Assembly (NCBI GenBank): GCA_021287185.1
Contig: JAJTAZ010000025.1
Coordinates: 1-52,506 of the forward strand
Length of the DNA stretch: 52,506 nucleotides
Direction of reading: 5' to 3'
Source: Burkholderiales bacterium
GTDB taxonomy: Bacteria > Pseudomonadota > Gammaproteobacteria > Burkholderiales > Burkholderiaceae
Positions 27,642 through 36,594 of this stretch are shown here, piece by piece. Below the pieces are notes generated by a model. It was not told the DNA's origin, made no database searches, and saw only the letters and a program-made list of their open reading frames with translations. Each line of letters opens with the position of its first letter. Position 1 is the first letter of the stretch. The translations under genes were made by a program, and so were the position numbers.

Positions 27642-28604
27642 TCATTTACTGCATGCCGACGGCAATGCCGTCATCAATACTTTTTGCGGTGACAAGGTGT
27701 TTTTCGACACGCCCGCCAAGCCGATTAAACTTTCATTTCCACCGTTACTCCAATACACCCGTACCATCTGTGCATCCGCCATATCTATTTTCAAACGTTG
27801 CCCTTGGATAAAGCGTTTTGCTTCAGTTTGCGACAAATGCAGCGCGGGGCAGTTTTGCAGCAGCGCATCTAAGGGCAACAACACACCCGCACGCTCTTCC
27901 TCAGGTACTGCTTCTAACTCTTCCAAAGTCATGGCGTTGGCAATGTCCAATTCGCCCACGCCCACGCGTTTTAACGAACTCAGATGTGCACCCACGCCCA
28001 AGGCTTTGCCCATGTCCTCCGCCAATGTGCGGATGTACGTGCCTTTGGAGCAACGCACTTTGAGTACAACATTCGGGTACTCAAAACTCAGGGTCTCCAA
28101 CGACACGATGGTGATGCGCCGTGCTTTGCGTTCTACTTCTATCCCTGTACGAGCCAACTCATACAGGGGTTTGCCATCCTTTTTCAGTGCCGAGTACATC
28201 GGTGGCACTTGTTCAATTTCACCTAAAAATTGTGGCAGTATGGCATGCCATTGTTGCTCGCGGATGACCGCATCACTGCTGAACGTTACCTCGCCTTCCA
28301 TATCACCCGTGCTGGTGGACTGACCCAACACGATGCCCGCGACATAGGTTTTATCCGCATCCAACAAATCATGCGCCAATTTGGTCGCGTGACCAAAACA
28401 CAAGGGCAACAAGCCATCTGCGAGTGGGTCGAGCGTGCCTGTATGCCCTGCTTTTTCCGCACCGATGAGCCACTTTGCTCGTCCCAAGGCTTGGGTGCTG
28501 GACATACCACGCGGTTTATTCAAAAGCAAAACGCCGTTAATAGCACGTCTGGGTTTGCGAATTTTTTTAGTTGTATCCAAAATGTATTTCAATGTTTCAC
28601 GCAA
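27642..28604 (-). CDS. truB: tRNA pseudouridine(55) synthase TruB
   Basis: TruB makes pseudouridine 55 in the T-loop of tRNAs. The protein has INGVLLLNKPRGMSS, the catalytic Asp in GHTGTLDPLADGLLP, and KTYVAGIVLGQST, with a C-terminal PUA-like region. The start is a problem: no in-frame ATG lies ahead of the conserved domain. TTG codons at 28604, 28592 and 28580 are the possible starts; the last would give MDTTKKIRKPRRAING, the most family-like N-terminus. None has a good Shine-Dalgarno. The listed limits use the longest. A REP-like repeat fills the gap to rbfA. Confidence 0.9.
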   Translation of the reverse strand: MRETLKYILDTTKKIRKPRRAINGVLLLNKPRGMSSTQALGRAKWLIGAEKAGHTGTLDPLADGLLPLCFGHATKLAHDLLDADKTYVAGIVLGQSTSTGDMEGEVTFSSDAVIREQQWHAILPQFLGEIEQVPPMYSALKKDGKPLYELARTGIEVERKARRITIVSLETLSFEYPNVVLKVRCSKGTYIRTLAEDMGKALGVGAHLSSLKRVGVGELDIANAMTLEELEAVPEEERAGVLLPLDALLQNCPALHLSQTEAKRFIQGQRLKIDMADAQMVRVYWSNGGNESLIGLAGVSKNTLSPQKVLMTALPSACSK

Positions 28605-28611
28605 ATGGTAT

Positions 28612-28656
28612 CGTCATTGCGAGCAGATTCACCGCGCAGCAATCCACACAGACAGG
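28612..28656. repeat. REP-like intergenic repeat
   Basis: The stretch has the form CGTCATTGCGAGC...GCGCAGCAATCC, which resembles the widespread 'TCATTGCGAG...GCAATCC' family of intergenic palindromic repeats. ATTGC (28616-28620) pairs with GCAAT (28639-28643) at its ends. I saw no second copy in the window. It lies between rbfA and truB inside an operon. Confidence 0.5.
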
Positions 28657-28671
28657 CCAAATTGACGAGCC

Positions 28672-29049
28672 TTACTCATCTTCTTCAAAATCCACCGCAC
28701 GACTCGCGTTCGCCTGCGTAATCAGCAAAGATAAATCAGCTGCTTTTGCCTCAGTGTTGTCATACGCAAAGTGCAAAGTCGGCACTGTATGTATTTGCAA
28801 CATTTTAAATAAAGCATTGCGTAAAAAACCCGCTGCTTCATTCAATGCTTTTTGCGCCAATTCAGGCTCTGCACCCATCACAGTGAAATACAACTTTGCA
28901 TGAGCATAATCGGGCGTGAGTTGCACGTCCTGTATGGTCACCATGCCGATGCGTGGGTCGCGCAATTCGCGCTGAATCAATATCGACACATCGCGGCGAA
29001 TTTGTTCAGAAATTCGTCGTGTGCGCTCGGTCGGGGCTTTTTTTGCCAT
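28672..29049 (-). CDS. rbfA: 30S ribosome-binding factor RbfA
   Basis: RbfA binds the 30S subunit during late assembly and 16S rRNA 5' end maturation. The 125-residue protein has the KH-like fold: [18 protein letters not shown] (residues 11-28), [22 protein letters not shown], and RTLPTLHF-like [11 protein letters not shown]. It ends in an acidic tail. [13 protein letters not shown] is the natural start; seven codons upstream are also open. It follows infB by 76 bases with a strong hairpin between. Confidence 0.95.
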   Translation of the reverse strand: MAKKAPTERTRRISEQIRRDVSILIQRELRDPRIGMVTIQDVQLTPDYAHAKLYFTVMGAEPELAQKALNEAAGFLRNALFKMLQIHTVPTLHFAYDNTEAKAADLSLLITQANASRAVDFEEDE

Positions 29050-29071
29050 TGTGAATCTTCTTTTAATCATT

Positions 29072-29093
29072 GGGCGGGCTCATTCACCCGCCC
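29072..29093 (-). other. GC-rich intercistronic hairpin infB-rbfA
   Basis: A seven-pair GGGCGGG/CCCGCCC stem (29072-29078 with 29087-29093) and eight-base loop. No T-tract follows on the minus strand, so it is not an ordinary terminator; it may shield the infB mRNA end or set the rbfA ratio. Confidence 0.6.
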
Positions 29094-29125
29094 GTACTTC
29101 ATATACGGTATTGTTTAAGTTGTTG

Positions 29126-32032
29126 TTACAGCGTTCGAGCAACCTCTTTGACTTCAAATACTTCAATTTGATCGCCTTCGGCAATGTCTGTAAAGTTTTT
29201 AATCGACAGACCACACTCAAAGCCTTCTTTAACTTCTTTCACATCATCTTTAAAGCGTTTGAGTGTGTCCAATTCACCCGTATGAATCACCACGTTGTTG
29301 CGCAAAATACGTACCATAGCGCCACGTTTGACCATACCTTCAAGCACCATACAACCCGCAATCGTACCAATTTTGGTTGCGCGGAATACCTGACGAATTT
29401 CAACCAAACCAAGGATTTCTTCTTTCTTGTCTGGGGTCAACATGCCCGTCATTGCGGCTTTCACTTCGTCCACTGCATCGTAAATCACATTATAGTAACG
29501 AATGTCCACGCCCAAGTGCTCGGCCAGTTTTCGTGCCGATGCATCCGCGCGCGTGTTAAAGCCTAAAATCACGGCATTCGATGCGCTGGCCAAGTTGATG
29601 TCCGACTCAGAAATACCACCCACACCCGCGTGTACGACTTGTACTTTGACTTCATCGGTTGAAAGTTTTAACAACGATTGACTTAAGGCTTCTTGAGAAC
29701 CTTGTACGTCGGCTTTGATGATGAGGGTGAGGTTTTTCACATCACCCGCAGTCATTTGCTCAAACATATTTTCAAGTTTCGCTGCTTGTTGTTTCGCCAA
29801 CTTCACATCGCGGAATTTGCCTTGACGGAACAAAGCGATTTCACGTGCTTTACGCTCATCGGCCAGCACCATGACCTCTTCACCTGCTGCAGGAACGTCC
29901 GATAAACCTTGTACTTCAACAGGAATCGATGGACCCGCCTCAGTGATGGCTTTGCCATCCTCATCGGTCATCGCGCGCACGCGACCATACACACTGCCGA
30001 CCAAAATGTTGTCACCTTTTTTCAGCGTACCACTTTGTACCAAAATGGTAGCAACCGCACCCTTACCTTTGTCCAATTTGGCTTCAATCACCAAACCTTT
30101 GGCAGGCGCATCCACAGGGGCTTTGAGTTCTAAAATTTCGGCTTGCAACAATACGTTTTCGAGCAAACTATCGATGTTTAAGTTTTGTTTGGCTGAAATT
30201 TCAACAAACGGCACATCGCCACCGTATGCTTCTGGAATCACGTCCTCGGCAACCAATTCATTGGTTACACGCTCTGGATTAGCATCGGGTTTGTCAATTT
30301 TATTGATTGCCACCACCATGGGTACACCCGCAGCCTTCGCATGGGCAATGGCTTCTTTGGTCTGCGGCATCACACCATCATCGGCGGCCACCACCAAAAT
30401 CACTATGTCCGTCGCTGCCGCGCCACGGGCACGCATCGCCGTAAACGCTTCGTGACCTGGGGTATCGAGGAAGGTAATCATGCCACGCGCCGTTTTGACG
30501 TGATACGCACCAATGTGCTGGGTAATCCCACCTGCCTCACCCGAAGCCACACGCGCACGGCGAATCGCATCGAGCAACGAGGTTTTACCATGATCCACGT
30601 GTCCCATCACGGTCACCACAGGTGCGCGTGGGAAGAGTTCATACTCAACCTGTTCCATGGCTTCATCAAGGAAGGCATCGGGATCGTCCAATTTCGCCGC
30701 GAATGCTTTGTGACCCAATTCCTCAACCAAAATCATCGCTGTGTCTTGGTCAAGCACCTGATTAATCGTCACCATCTGTCCCATGCCCATCAACACTTTA
30801 ATCACTTCAGAGGCTTTAATCGACATTTTGTGTGCCAAGTCTGCTACTGAAATGGTTTCAGGTACATGCACTTCTTGCACAATCGGTTCAGTCGGCGCGA
30901 CAAAACCACCTTGATCTGAATCGGCTTGATGACGGTTTTTACCTTTGCCTTTGCCCGCACGCCAGCCGCGGTCATCGCCCACAGCACCACGGGTTTTTAA
31001 ACCACCGCGTCCACGCCCGCCGTCATTTTGATCTTTACCAGAAACACCTTTTTTGCCTTTGCCTGCTGGGCTTGAAGGCGTGGTATCGTTGGTGGGTTTG
31101 GCAGTTGTCGCACCCGCCACAGGTTTTTTGACCTCACCTTCAGGTTTCACTGGTTTGTGCAACGTGCCTTCAGGTTTGTGTGCCACCAATTTTTTGGCGG
31201 GCTCTGATTTCCACGAATTGAGTTTTTCCGCCTCGAGTTGAGCCTCGCGACGACGGCGTTCACGCTCAGCGTTTTCTAAATTCTGCGCTTCACGCTCAGC
31301 ACGGGCTTTATCCAAAGCCGCCTGTGCTTCCGCTGCATCTTGTTTGGCTTTCTCAAGTGCTTTATCCGCACGAGCACGTGCCTTGTCTTCGGCTTTGTTT
31401 TCTACCTTGGCGGTTGGTTTGGCTTCTGCTGTTTTGACAGCGGCTTTTTTCGATGTGACCTCAGCTTCTTTGGGTTCTACCACAACGGTTTCAGTGGCTG
31501 GTTCAACATCCGCATCGACAGTTGGCACAACCGTTTTGGCTTCGGCTTTCGCTTGCGCACGGGCTTTGGCATCGGCTTCTTGGCGCGCCAGCAATTCTTT
31601 GGCACGCAACAGTTCTGCTTCGCGTTTGGCGATTTCTGCTTCGTCAATCACGGGAGTAGTTTTCGCTGGCTCGGCAATCGGCGCGGGTTCTGCTACAGGG
31701 GCTTGTGACGCACTGCCCACATCCAATAATGGATCACGTGCCACAAAAGTACGCTTTTTCTTCACTTCCACCTGCACCGTGCGTGTTTTGCCCGTTGCGT
31801 CCGCTTGGCGAATTTCGCTGGTTGATTTTTTGGTAATGGAGATTTTTTTAGTCGCCCCATCATTTGAGCCATGCGCGCGTTGCAACGATGCGAGCAACTT
31901 GGCTTTATCGGCCTCTGTTATCTCATCGTTGGCAGACGCTTTATTTACGCCAGCAGCCTTAAGTTGCTCAATGAGCACATCCACAGGCATTTTTAACTCT
32001 TGCGCAAATGAAGCCACGGTCATTTCAGTCAT
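29126..32032 (-). CDS. infB: Translation initiation factor IF-2
   Basis: IF-2 brings fMet-tRNA to the 30S subunit. The 968-residue protein has the IF2 N-domain (1-55), a long Lys/Ala/Glu-rich linker (about 100-370), a second N-domain, then the GTPase domain with GHVDHGKTS (about residue 475), DTPGHEAF and NKID, and the C-terminal domains. GAGG lies eight bases before ATG 32032; an internal ATG at 32023 is the alternative. It lies 92 bases past nusA. Confidence 0.97.
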   Translation of the reverse strand: MTEMTVASFAQELKMPVDVLIEQLKAAGVNKASANDEITEADKAKLLASLQRAHGSNDGATKKISITKKSTSEIRQADATGKTRTVQVEVKKKRTFVARDPLLDVGSASQAPVAEPAPIAEPAKTTPVIDEAEIAKREAELLRAKELLARQEADAKARAQAKAEAKTVVPTVDADVEPATETVVVEPKEAEVTSKKAAVKTAEAKPTAKVENKAEDKARARADKALEKAKQDAAEAQAALDKARAEREAQNLENAERERRRREAQLEAEKLNSWKSEPAKKLVAHKPEGTLHKPVKPEGEVKKPVAGATTAKPTNDTTPSSPAGKGKKGVSGKDQNDGGRGRGGLKTRGAVGDDRGWRAGKGKGKNRHQADSDQGGFVAPTEPIVQEVHVPETISVADLAHKMSIKASEVIKVLMGMGQMVTINQVLDQDTAMILVEELGHKAFAAKLDDPDAFLDEAMEQVEYELFPRAPVVTVMGHVDHGKTSLLDAIRRARVASGEAGGITQHIGAYHVKTARGMITFLDTPGHEAFTAMRARGAAATDIVILVVAADDGVMPQTKEAIAHAKAAGVPMVVAINKIDKPDANPERVTNELVAEDVIPEAYGGDVPFVEISAKQNLNIDSLLENVLLQAEILELKAPVDAPAKGLVIEAKLDKGKGAVATILVQSGTLKKGDNILVGSVYGRVRAMTDEDGKAITEAGPSIPVEVQGLSDVPAAGEEVMVLADERKAREIALFRQGKFRDVKLAKQQAAKLENMFEQMTAGDVKNLTLIIKADVQGSQEALSQSLLKLSTDEVKVQVVHAGVGGISESDINLASASNAVILGFNTRADASARKLAEHLGVDIRYYNVIYDAVDEVKAAMTGMLTPDKKEEILGLVEIRQVFRATKIGTIAGCMVLEGMVKRGAMVRILRNNVVIHTGELDTLKRFKDDVKEVKEGFECGLSIKNFTDIAEGDQIEVFEVKEVARTL

Positions 32033-32124
32033 AGGTATTTCCTCAGTTTTGTGATGCGATACGGGGTATCGACATCACCTGTATTGCTATATTTAAATAT
32101 TACATGGTCGGTTCACTCATGGTA

Positions 32125-33606
32125 TTACTCAGCAAACCAGTGTTCACGCGCCTTCATGATGATGGCTTTGGCATCGGCTTCTTTTAGACTGCTCATCTCC
32201 ATCAATTCATCCACTGCCAAATCCGCCAATTCATCGCGTGTGGTGATTTGGTGATCCGACAGTTGCGCTGCCAATGCGGTGGTCATACCTTCAACGCTGA
32301 ATAAGTCTTGTACCGCGCCTGCTTTTTCTTCTTGTGATATGGCCTCTGTCAAAATCGCCGCACGCGCACGGTTGCGCAACTCCTCAACGATTTCTTCATC
32401 AAAGGCATCAATTTCAAGCATTTCTGAAACAGGTACGTAGGCGACTTCTTCCAAGCTTGTGAAACCCTCTTCAATCAAAATTTCAGCAACTTCTTCGTCC
32501 ACGTCTAATTTTTCAGTAAACAAATTGAGCAGTGCACGCGATTCTTTTTCGTGTTTTTCAGCAGAATCCGATTGACTCATAACATTGATTTGCCAACCTG
32601 TGAGTTGGCTCGCCAAGCGCACGTTTTGACCGTTGCGACCAATGGCAATCGCTAAATTGTCATCATCCACAACCACATCCATCGCGTGTGCGTCTTCATC
32701 GACCACAATGGACGTAACCACAGCAGGACTCAAGGCATTCATAACGTATTGTGCAGGTGACTCATCCCAAATCACGATGTCAATGGCTTCTCCGCCCAAT
32801 TCATTGCGCACCGCAGTGACACGTGAACCACGTACACCGACACAAGTGCCCACTGGATCAATGCGTTGATCTACCGCATGCACAGCAACCTTTGCACGCA
32901 CACCTGGATCGCGCGCCGCACCTTTGAGTTGCAAGTTGCCTTGTTCTATCTCAGGCACTTCTTGTGTGAACAATTCCATCAAGAACTCTGGACAGGTGCG
33001 CGAAAGTTGCAATTGGCGTGCACCTTTTTGTGTCTCATCCACCTGTGCGATGTATGCACGCACACGGTCACCCGAGCGCAAATTTTCACGCGGCAACATT
33101 TGATCGCGTGGCAAAATCGCTTCAACACGACCCGATTCGATAATCGCTTGTACGCGGTCAACCCGTTTGACCGTACCCATCATAATTTTATCGCCACGCG
33201 CCAAATACTCTTGCAAGAGCGCGTCACGCTCGGCATCACGGATACGCTGCAAAATCACTTGTTTGGCAGTTTGTGCACCAATACGACCGATTTCAACCGA
33301 CTCAACTTCTTCTTCAATGAACTCGCCCACTTGAATGTCAGGGATGTCTTCTTTGGCTTCCCACTCAAGAATTTCTCGGTCAGGCTCTTGCAAGCCCGCT
33401 TCGTCAGGCACAACCAACCAACGGCGGTAGGTTTTGTACTCACCTGTGTCGCGATCAATCGCCACACGCAAGTCCACACCGTCCTCTTCAAAGCGACGCT
33501 TTGCCGCTGAAGCCAATGCTGCTTCCAACGCGCCGAATACGATTTCTAAATCAACGTTTTTCTCACGCGCCAAAACATCGACCAATTGCAATACATCACG
33601 ATTCAT
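32125..33606 (-). CDS. nusA: Transcription termination/antitermination protein NusA
   Basis: NusA binds RNA polymerase and promotes pausing, hairpin termination and rRNA antitermination. The 493-residue protein has the N-domain (1-130), the S1 domain (about 135-200), two KH domains (about 200-345; [19 protein letters not shown] and [18 protein letters not shown]) and two C-terminal acidic repeats (350-490). Its ATG overlaps the rimP stop by four bases. It may regulate its own operon through the hairpin in the rimP leader. Confidence 0.97.
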   Translation of the reverse strand: MNRDVLQLVDVLAREKNVDLEIVFGALEAALASAAKRRFEEDGVDLRVAIDRDTGEYKTYRRWLVVPDEAGLQEPDREILEWEAKEDIPDIQVGEFIEEEVESVEIGRIGAQTAKQVILQRIRDAERDALLQEYLARGDKIMMGTVKRVDRVQAIIESGRVEAILPRDQMLPRENLRSGDRVRAYIAQVDETQKGARQLQLSRTCPEFLMELFTQEVPEIEQGNLQLKGAARDPGVRAKVAVHAVDQRIDPVGTCVGVRGSRVTAVRNELGGEAIDIVIWDESPAQYVMNALSPAVVTSIVVDEDAHAMDVVVDDDNLAIAIGRNGQNVRLASQLTGWQINVMSQSDSAEKHEKESRALLNLFTEKLDVDEEVAEILIEEGFTSLEEVAYVPVSEMLEIDAFDEEIVEELRNRARAAILTEAISQEEKAGAVQDLFSVEGMTTALAAQLSDHQITTRDELADLAVDELMEMSSLKEADAKAIIMKAREHWFAE

Positions 33607-34106
33607 TTCTGCTTCCCTTTGAAATTATAAACAGGCACCAAACGCGCCTTATCTACATCCGATAAACCAAATGCCAAAACTTGCTCAGCACCCTCATGTT
33701 CAAAAACCATACTCAACTGTTCACCCTCAGGAGCGTCTGTATTGACCGCCTGCAAGGTTCCCGTAAAATTCTTACGCCCTGCCGTGTCATTTGCAGACAA
33801 ATGCAAGGGTAACTTCAAGCGCACATTGACCAAACTACCCGCGAAACGCTCAAAATCCGCTAATTTTTTCAACGGACGATCCATACCTGGGGAAGAAACC
33901 TCCAAGCGTTCGTAATTGATGTTTTCCACCTCAAACAGATAGGTCAATTGACGCGAGAGCACTTCGCAATCTTCTACTGTGATTTCGCGCGTATGAGTCG
34001 CTTCATCAATGAACACGCGCAACAAGCCATTCGTGGCACGTTCAAAATCGACCAGCTCATAACCCAAACCGACAGCGGTTTGCTCGATTAATTGCTCTAA
34101 ATTCAT
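33603..34106 (-). CDS. rimP: Ribosome maturation factor RimP
   Basis: RimP acts in 30S subunit assembly. The 167-residue protein opens [22 protein letters not shown], followed by [15 protein letters not shown] and [20 protein letters not shown], the diagnostic block. The C-terminal SH3-like domain is present. The 12-codon upstream extension is rejected because it runs into the leader hairpin. First gene of the rimP-nusA-infB operon, with overlap to nusA. Confidence 0.95.
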   Translation of the reverse strand: MNLEQLIEQTAVGLGYELVDFERATNGLLRVFIDEATHTREITVEDCEVLSRQLTYLFEVENINYERLEVSSPGMDRPLKKLADFERFAGSLVNVRLKLPLHLSANDTAGRKNFTGTLQAVNTDAPEGEQLSMVFEHEGAEQVLAFGLSDVDKARLVPVYNFKGKQK

Positions 34107-34134
34107 TTCAGACCATCCAAAAACACAATAAAAA

Positions 34135-34159
34135 ATGGGCATCCACGCATGGTGCCCAT
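34135..34159 (-). terminator. Terminator-like hairpin in the rimP-nusA leader
   Basis: ATGGGCA (34135-34141) pairs with TGCCCAT (34153-34159), with a second CCA/TGG pair inside; on the minus strand six T follow. It ends 28 bases before the rimP ATG, downstream of the only good promoter, so it should act as an attenuator of the operon. Confidence 0.7.
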
Positions 34160-34261
34160 CCTTTTAAACCCAAAGAACTGCGTAACCCAATCAAGTTAAG
34201 ATGCTCCAAACACCCTCAAAACTTCATCTGTGGACGGTCACGCCCTTTCAACAATCCGCGA

Positions 34262-34290
34262 ATTATACGCGCTAAATCCTTAATTATCAA
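34262..34290 (-). promoter_or_regulatory. Sigma-70 promoter of the rimP-nusA-infB operon
   Basis: On the minus strand TTGATA (34285-34290), exactly 17 bases, then a perfect TATAAT (34262-34267). It gives a leader of about 150 bases before rimP and begins just past the stop codon of the upstream oxidoreductase gene. Confidence 0.75.
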
Positions 34291-34297
34291 GTATTTT

Positions 34298-35587
34298 TTA
34301 CAAATAGTCTCGCAATCGGTAATATGCCATACCCAACACCTGCGCGGGTGTACGCAAGTATTTCCCACCTACAAAAGGCAAGTGACGTAATTTGGTAAAT
34401 AAATCAAACCGCTGCGCTTGACCGCACACGGCTTCAGCGGCGAGTTTGCCTGCGATGCCTGTCAGTATCAGGCCATGTCCAGAAAACCCTTGTAGGTAAT
34501 AAACATTCGCCGCCAATCGACCGAAATCAGGGGCACGGTTGACCGTGACATCCACAAAACCACCCCAACAGTATTCCACTTTAGCAGACTCCAGTTGTGG
34601 GAAAGCGCGCAACATGGTTTTACGCATCGCCACGGGCAAGTTGGGCGGTGTAATGCCCGAATAGCTGACACGCCCACCAAACAACATACGGTCATCACGG
34701 GTCACACGAAAATAGTCGAGCACAAAATTATTGTCACAAACCGCAATGCGATTTTTAATCAGGCTATTTGCCAAATCATGTGGCAATTGTTCCGTGGCAA
34801 TGATGTAGGTGCCCACCGGCATAATGCGTTTGGCGATTTTGGGCGCGAGTTCCTCAATATATACATTGCCCGCCAATACCACAAAATTTGCTTTAACCTG
34901 ACCATGTGCCGTTTTCACAATGGCAGGGTCGGTGTATTGAATGTCGGTGACGATGCTGTTTTCAAAAATTTCCACACCTGCATCCAAACACGCACGCGCC
35001 AACCCCAAAGCATATTTAAGCGGATGCAAATGCGCTGAGTTTTTATCCAACACCCCGACATGGTAGCGTTTGGATGCAACCCACTCAGGCATTTCCTGCG
35101 CACTGATTTTTTGCAAATGTGGGTAGTCGTACACTTGAGCCATGCGGTCGGCCCATTCAAGCAAACCTGCCGAAGATTTGGGCTTGACACTGGCGGTCAT
35201 ATAACCATCCACCCAATCACAATCAATGTCGTATTTTTTGATGCGTTCACGCATCAAGTCCAAACCTTCAAGAGTGAGGTTGAACGCCGTTTTGGCCTCT
35301 GCCAATGACAATTGTTTCTCAAATGGCTCCTCACCGCAGGCATAACCCGCAATGGCCTGCCCACCATTGCGCCCCGATGCGCCCCATGCAACGCGTTTGC
35401 CTTCTATCAATGCCACCTTAAATCCAGCATTGGCCAATTCTAAGGCAGCAGATAAACCCGCCAAACCCGCGCCAATCACGCAAACATCGGCTTGCACATG
35501 ACCTTGTAATCTGGGCTGTTCGGGTAGGGGTTGGGCTGTGGCGGTATAGTAGGAATTATTTGCGAGTTTTTCGTCTTGTGCGTACAT
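34298..35587 (-). CDS. FAD-dependent oxidoreductase, DAO family (PuuB-like)
   Basis: A 429-residue flavoprotein. It opens with a short N-terminal arm including SYYTATAQPLPEQPRLQG, then the Rossmann motif DVCVIGAGLAGLSAALELANAG (about residues 34-55) and ASGRNGGQ, the arrangement of gamma-glutamylputrescine oxidase and relatives. The C-terminal FAD-contact region GFSGHGLILTGIAGKL is intact. The substrate cannot be told; amines or amino acids are the family range. No puu genes are adjacent. ATG 35587 is chosen over a 39-codon extension because the family starts here. Confidence 0.88.
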   Translation of the reverse strand: MYAQDEKLANNSYYTATAQPLPEQPRLQGHVQADVCVIGAGLAGLSAALELANAGFKVALIEGKRVAWGASGRNGGQAIAGYACGEEPFEKQLSLAEAKTAFNLTLEGLDLMRERIKKYDIDCDWVDGYMTASVKPKSSAGLLEWADRMAQVYDYPHLQKISAQEMPEWVASKRYHVGVLDKNSAHLHPLKYALGLARACLDAGVEIFENSIVTDIQYTDPAIVKTAHGQVKANFVVLAGNVYIEELAPKIAKRIMPVGTYIIATEQLPHDLANSLIKNRIAVCDNNFVLDYFRVTRDDRMLFGGRVSYSGITPPNLPVAMRKTMLRAFPQLESAKVEYCWGGFVDVTVNRAPDFGRLAANVYYLQGFSGHGLILTGIAGKLAAEAVCGQAQRFDLFTKLRHLPFVGGKYLRTPAQVLGMAYYRLRDYL

Positions 35588-35710
35588 AACGAGCCTGTTT
35601 GTGGGTGAGATGGATGATGAATTGAGTTCAAAGCGTACCCGATAATTTCTCTGATGAGTGAAATGTCGGATGAATTCAACCCAATGTGGACTGCCACCCC
35701 TCAAAAACCA

Positions 35711-36541
35711 TTAAACCACCTCGATGGACTGACCTGAGACCTTAGCCCTCAAATCATCCAATGCCTGTAGGCAATAGCAACTGTACGCCAAACCACAAAA
35801 TGTAAACAAAGCGGTAAAGGTCAATATGGACAGTATCGCTGTAATCGGCAACAACACCGCGCCAATGACCGAACCCACCCACACAAAAGTTGGCAACGCC
35901 CCCAAAAAAGTCACCACTGCACCGAGCACGAACAAATTGAAATTGTGCTGCTCAGCAATGGCTGCAAACTCTTCATGCGTCGCATGGTCGGCCAAAGCAT
36001 CAAAAGTAAATACTTTTTGGTTGTAGCGCGCAATCACCCCGCCCTGTATCAGAGCGCCCAAACCCGCCAGTATGTATGCGGGTACCGAGACCAACCAAAA
36101 CACAGCAAACCACAACGTCCACTTGAGCGTGTGCCAAATGGACTGAGCGGTGCTCAAGCCGCCTGTTCTTTGCATATTGGGAAAAAATTTGCTGGCGACC
36201 AAATGGTTGATGTGGCTCATACCAAACACGCTGATAAAAATCATCGCCCAAACGACTGTGAGCACCACAAATAAAACAGCGGTGAGCATAAACGCCATAA
36301 AACCCATGACCACTGTAATGAGCGATTCCCACCAATTGTCGCCTGACCACTGACCGTCCACCCAATTGCGCGCATCCAGCGCAACCGCTTTAATTTCATC
36401 GCCCCAAACCATTCCCACCGTAAACACAAGAACCAAGCCGAGTACGACTGAAAATAAAGTCGGTTTCCAAATCAGCAACCACACCCGCGGTGTCAACATC
36501 AAACCCAATGCACGCCTCAATGCTTGAATAACACTTTTCAT
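35711..36541 (-). CDS. EI24 domain-containing membrane protein
   Basis: A 276-residue inner-membrane protein with about four to five hydrophobic segments (roughly 18-38, 65-105, 150-175, 205-260). The layout and KPTLFSVVLG, IWKPTLF and a late GSVIGAVLLPITAI block fit the EI24/CysZ superfamily common next to hrpA in betaproteobacteria. It lacks anything that shows sulfate transport. GAGGATATT precedes the ATG; a 25-codon extension is rejected. It follows hrpA by 53 bases. Confidence 0.8.
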   Translation of the reverse strand: MKSVIQALRRALGLMLTPRVWLLIWKPTLFSVVLGLVLVFTVGMVWGDEIKAVALDARNWVDGQWSGDNWWESLITVVMGFMAFMLTAVLFVVLTVVWAMIFISVFGMSHINHLVASKFFPNMQRTGGLSTAQSIWHTLKWTLWFAVFWLVSVPAYILAGLGALIQGGVIARYNQKVFTFDALADHATHEEFAAIAEQHNFNLFVLGAVVTFLGALPTFVWVGSVIGAVLLPITAILSILTFTALFTFCGLAYSCYCLQALDDLRAKVSGQSIEVV

Positions 36542-36594
36542 AATATCCTCTGGTAAATTTTTATCATTATGGCACGGGTGCAATGGTTCCGCGT

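Noticed and set aside
30341-30850. A 169-codon plus-strand frame in infB
   Set aside because: It mirrors the GTPase domain of infB and its His/Arg-rich protein looks like a shadow.
34107-34297. tRNA gene (metY) ahead of rimP, as in E. coli
   Set aside because: No cloverleaf, no T-loop GGTTCGA-type box and no 3' CCA in this stretch.
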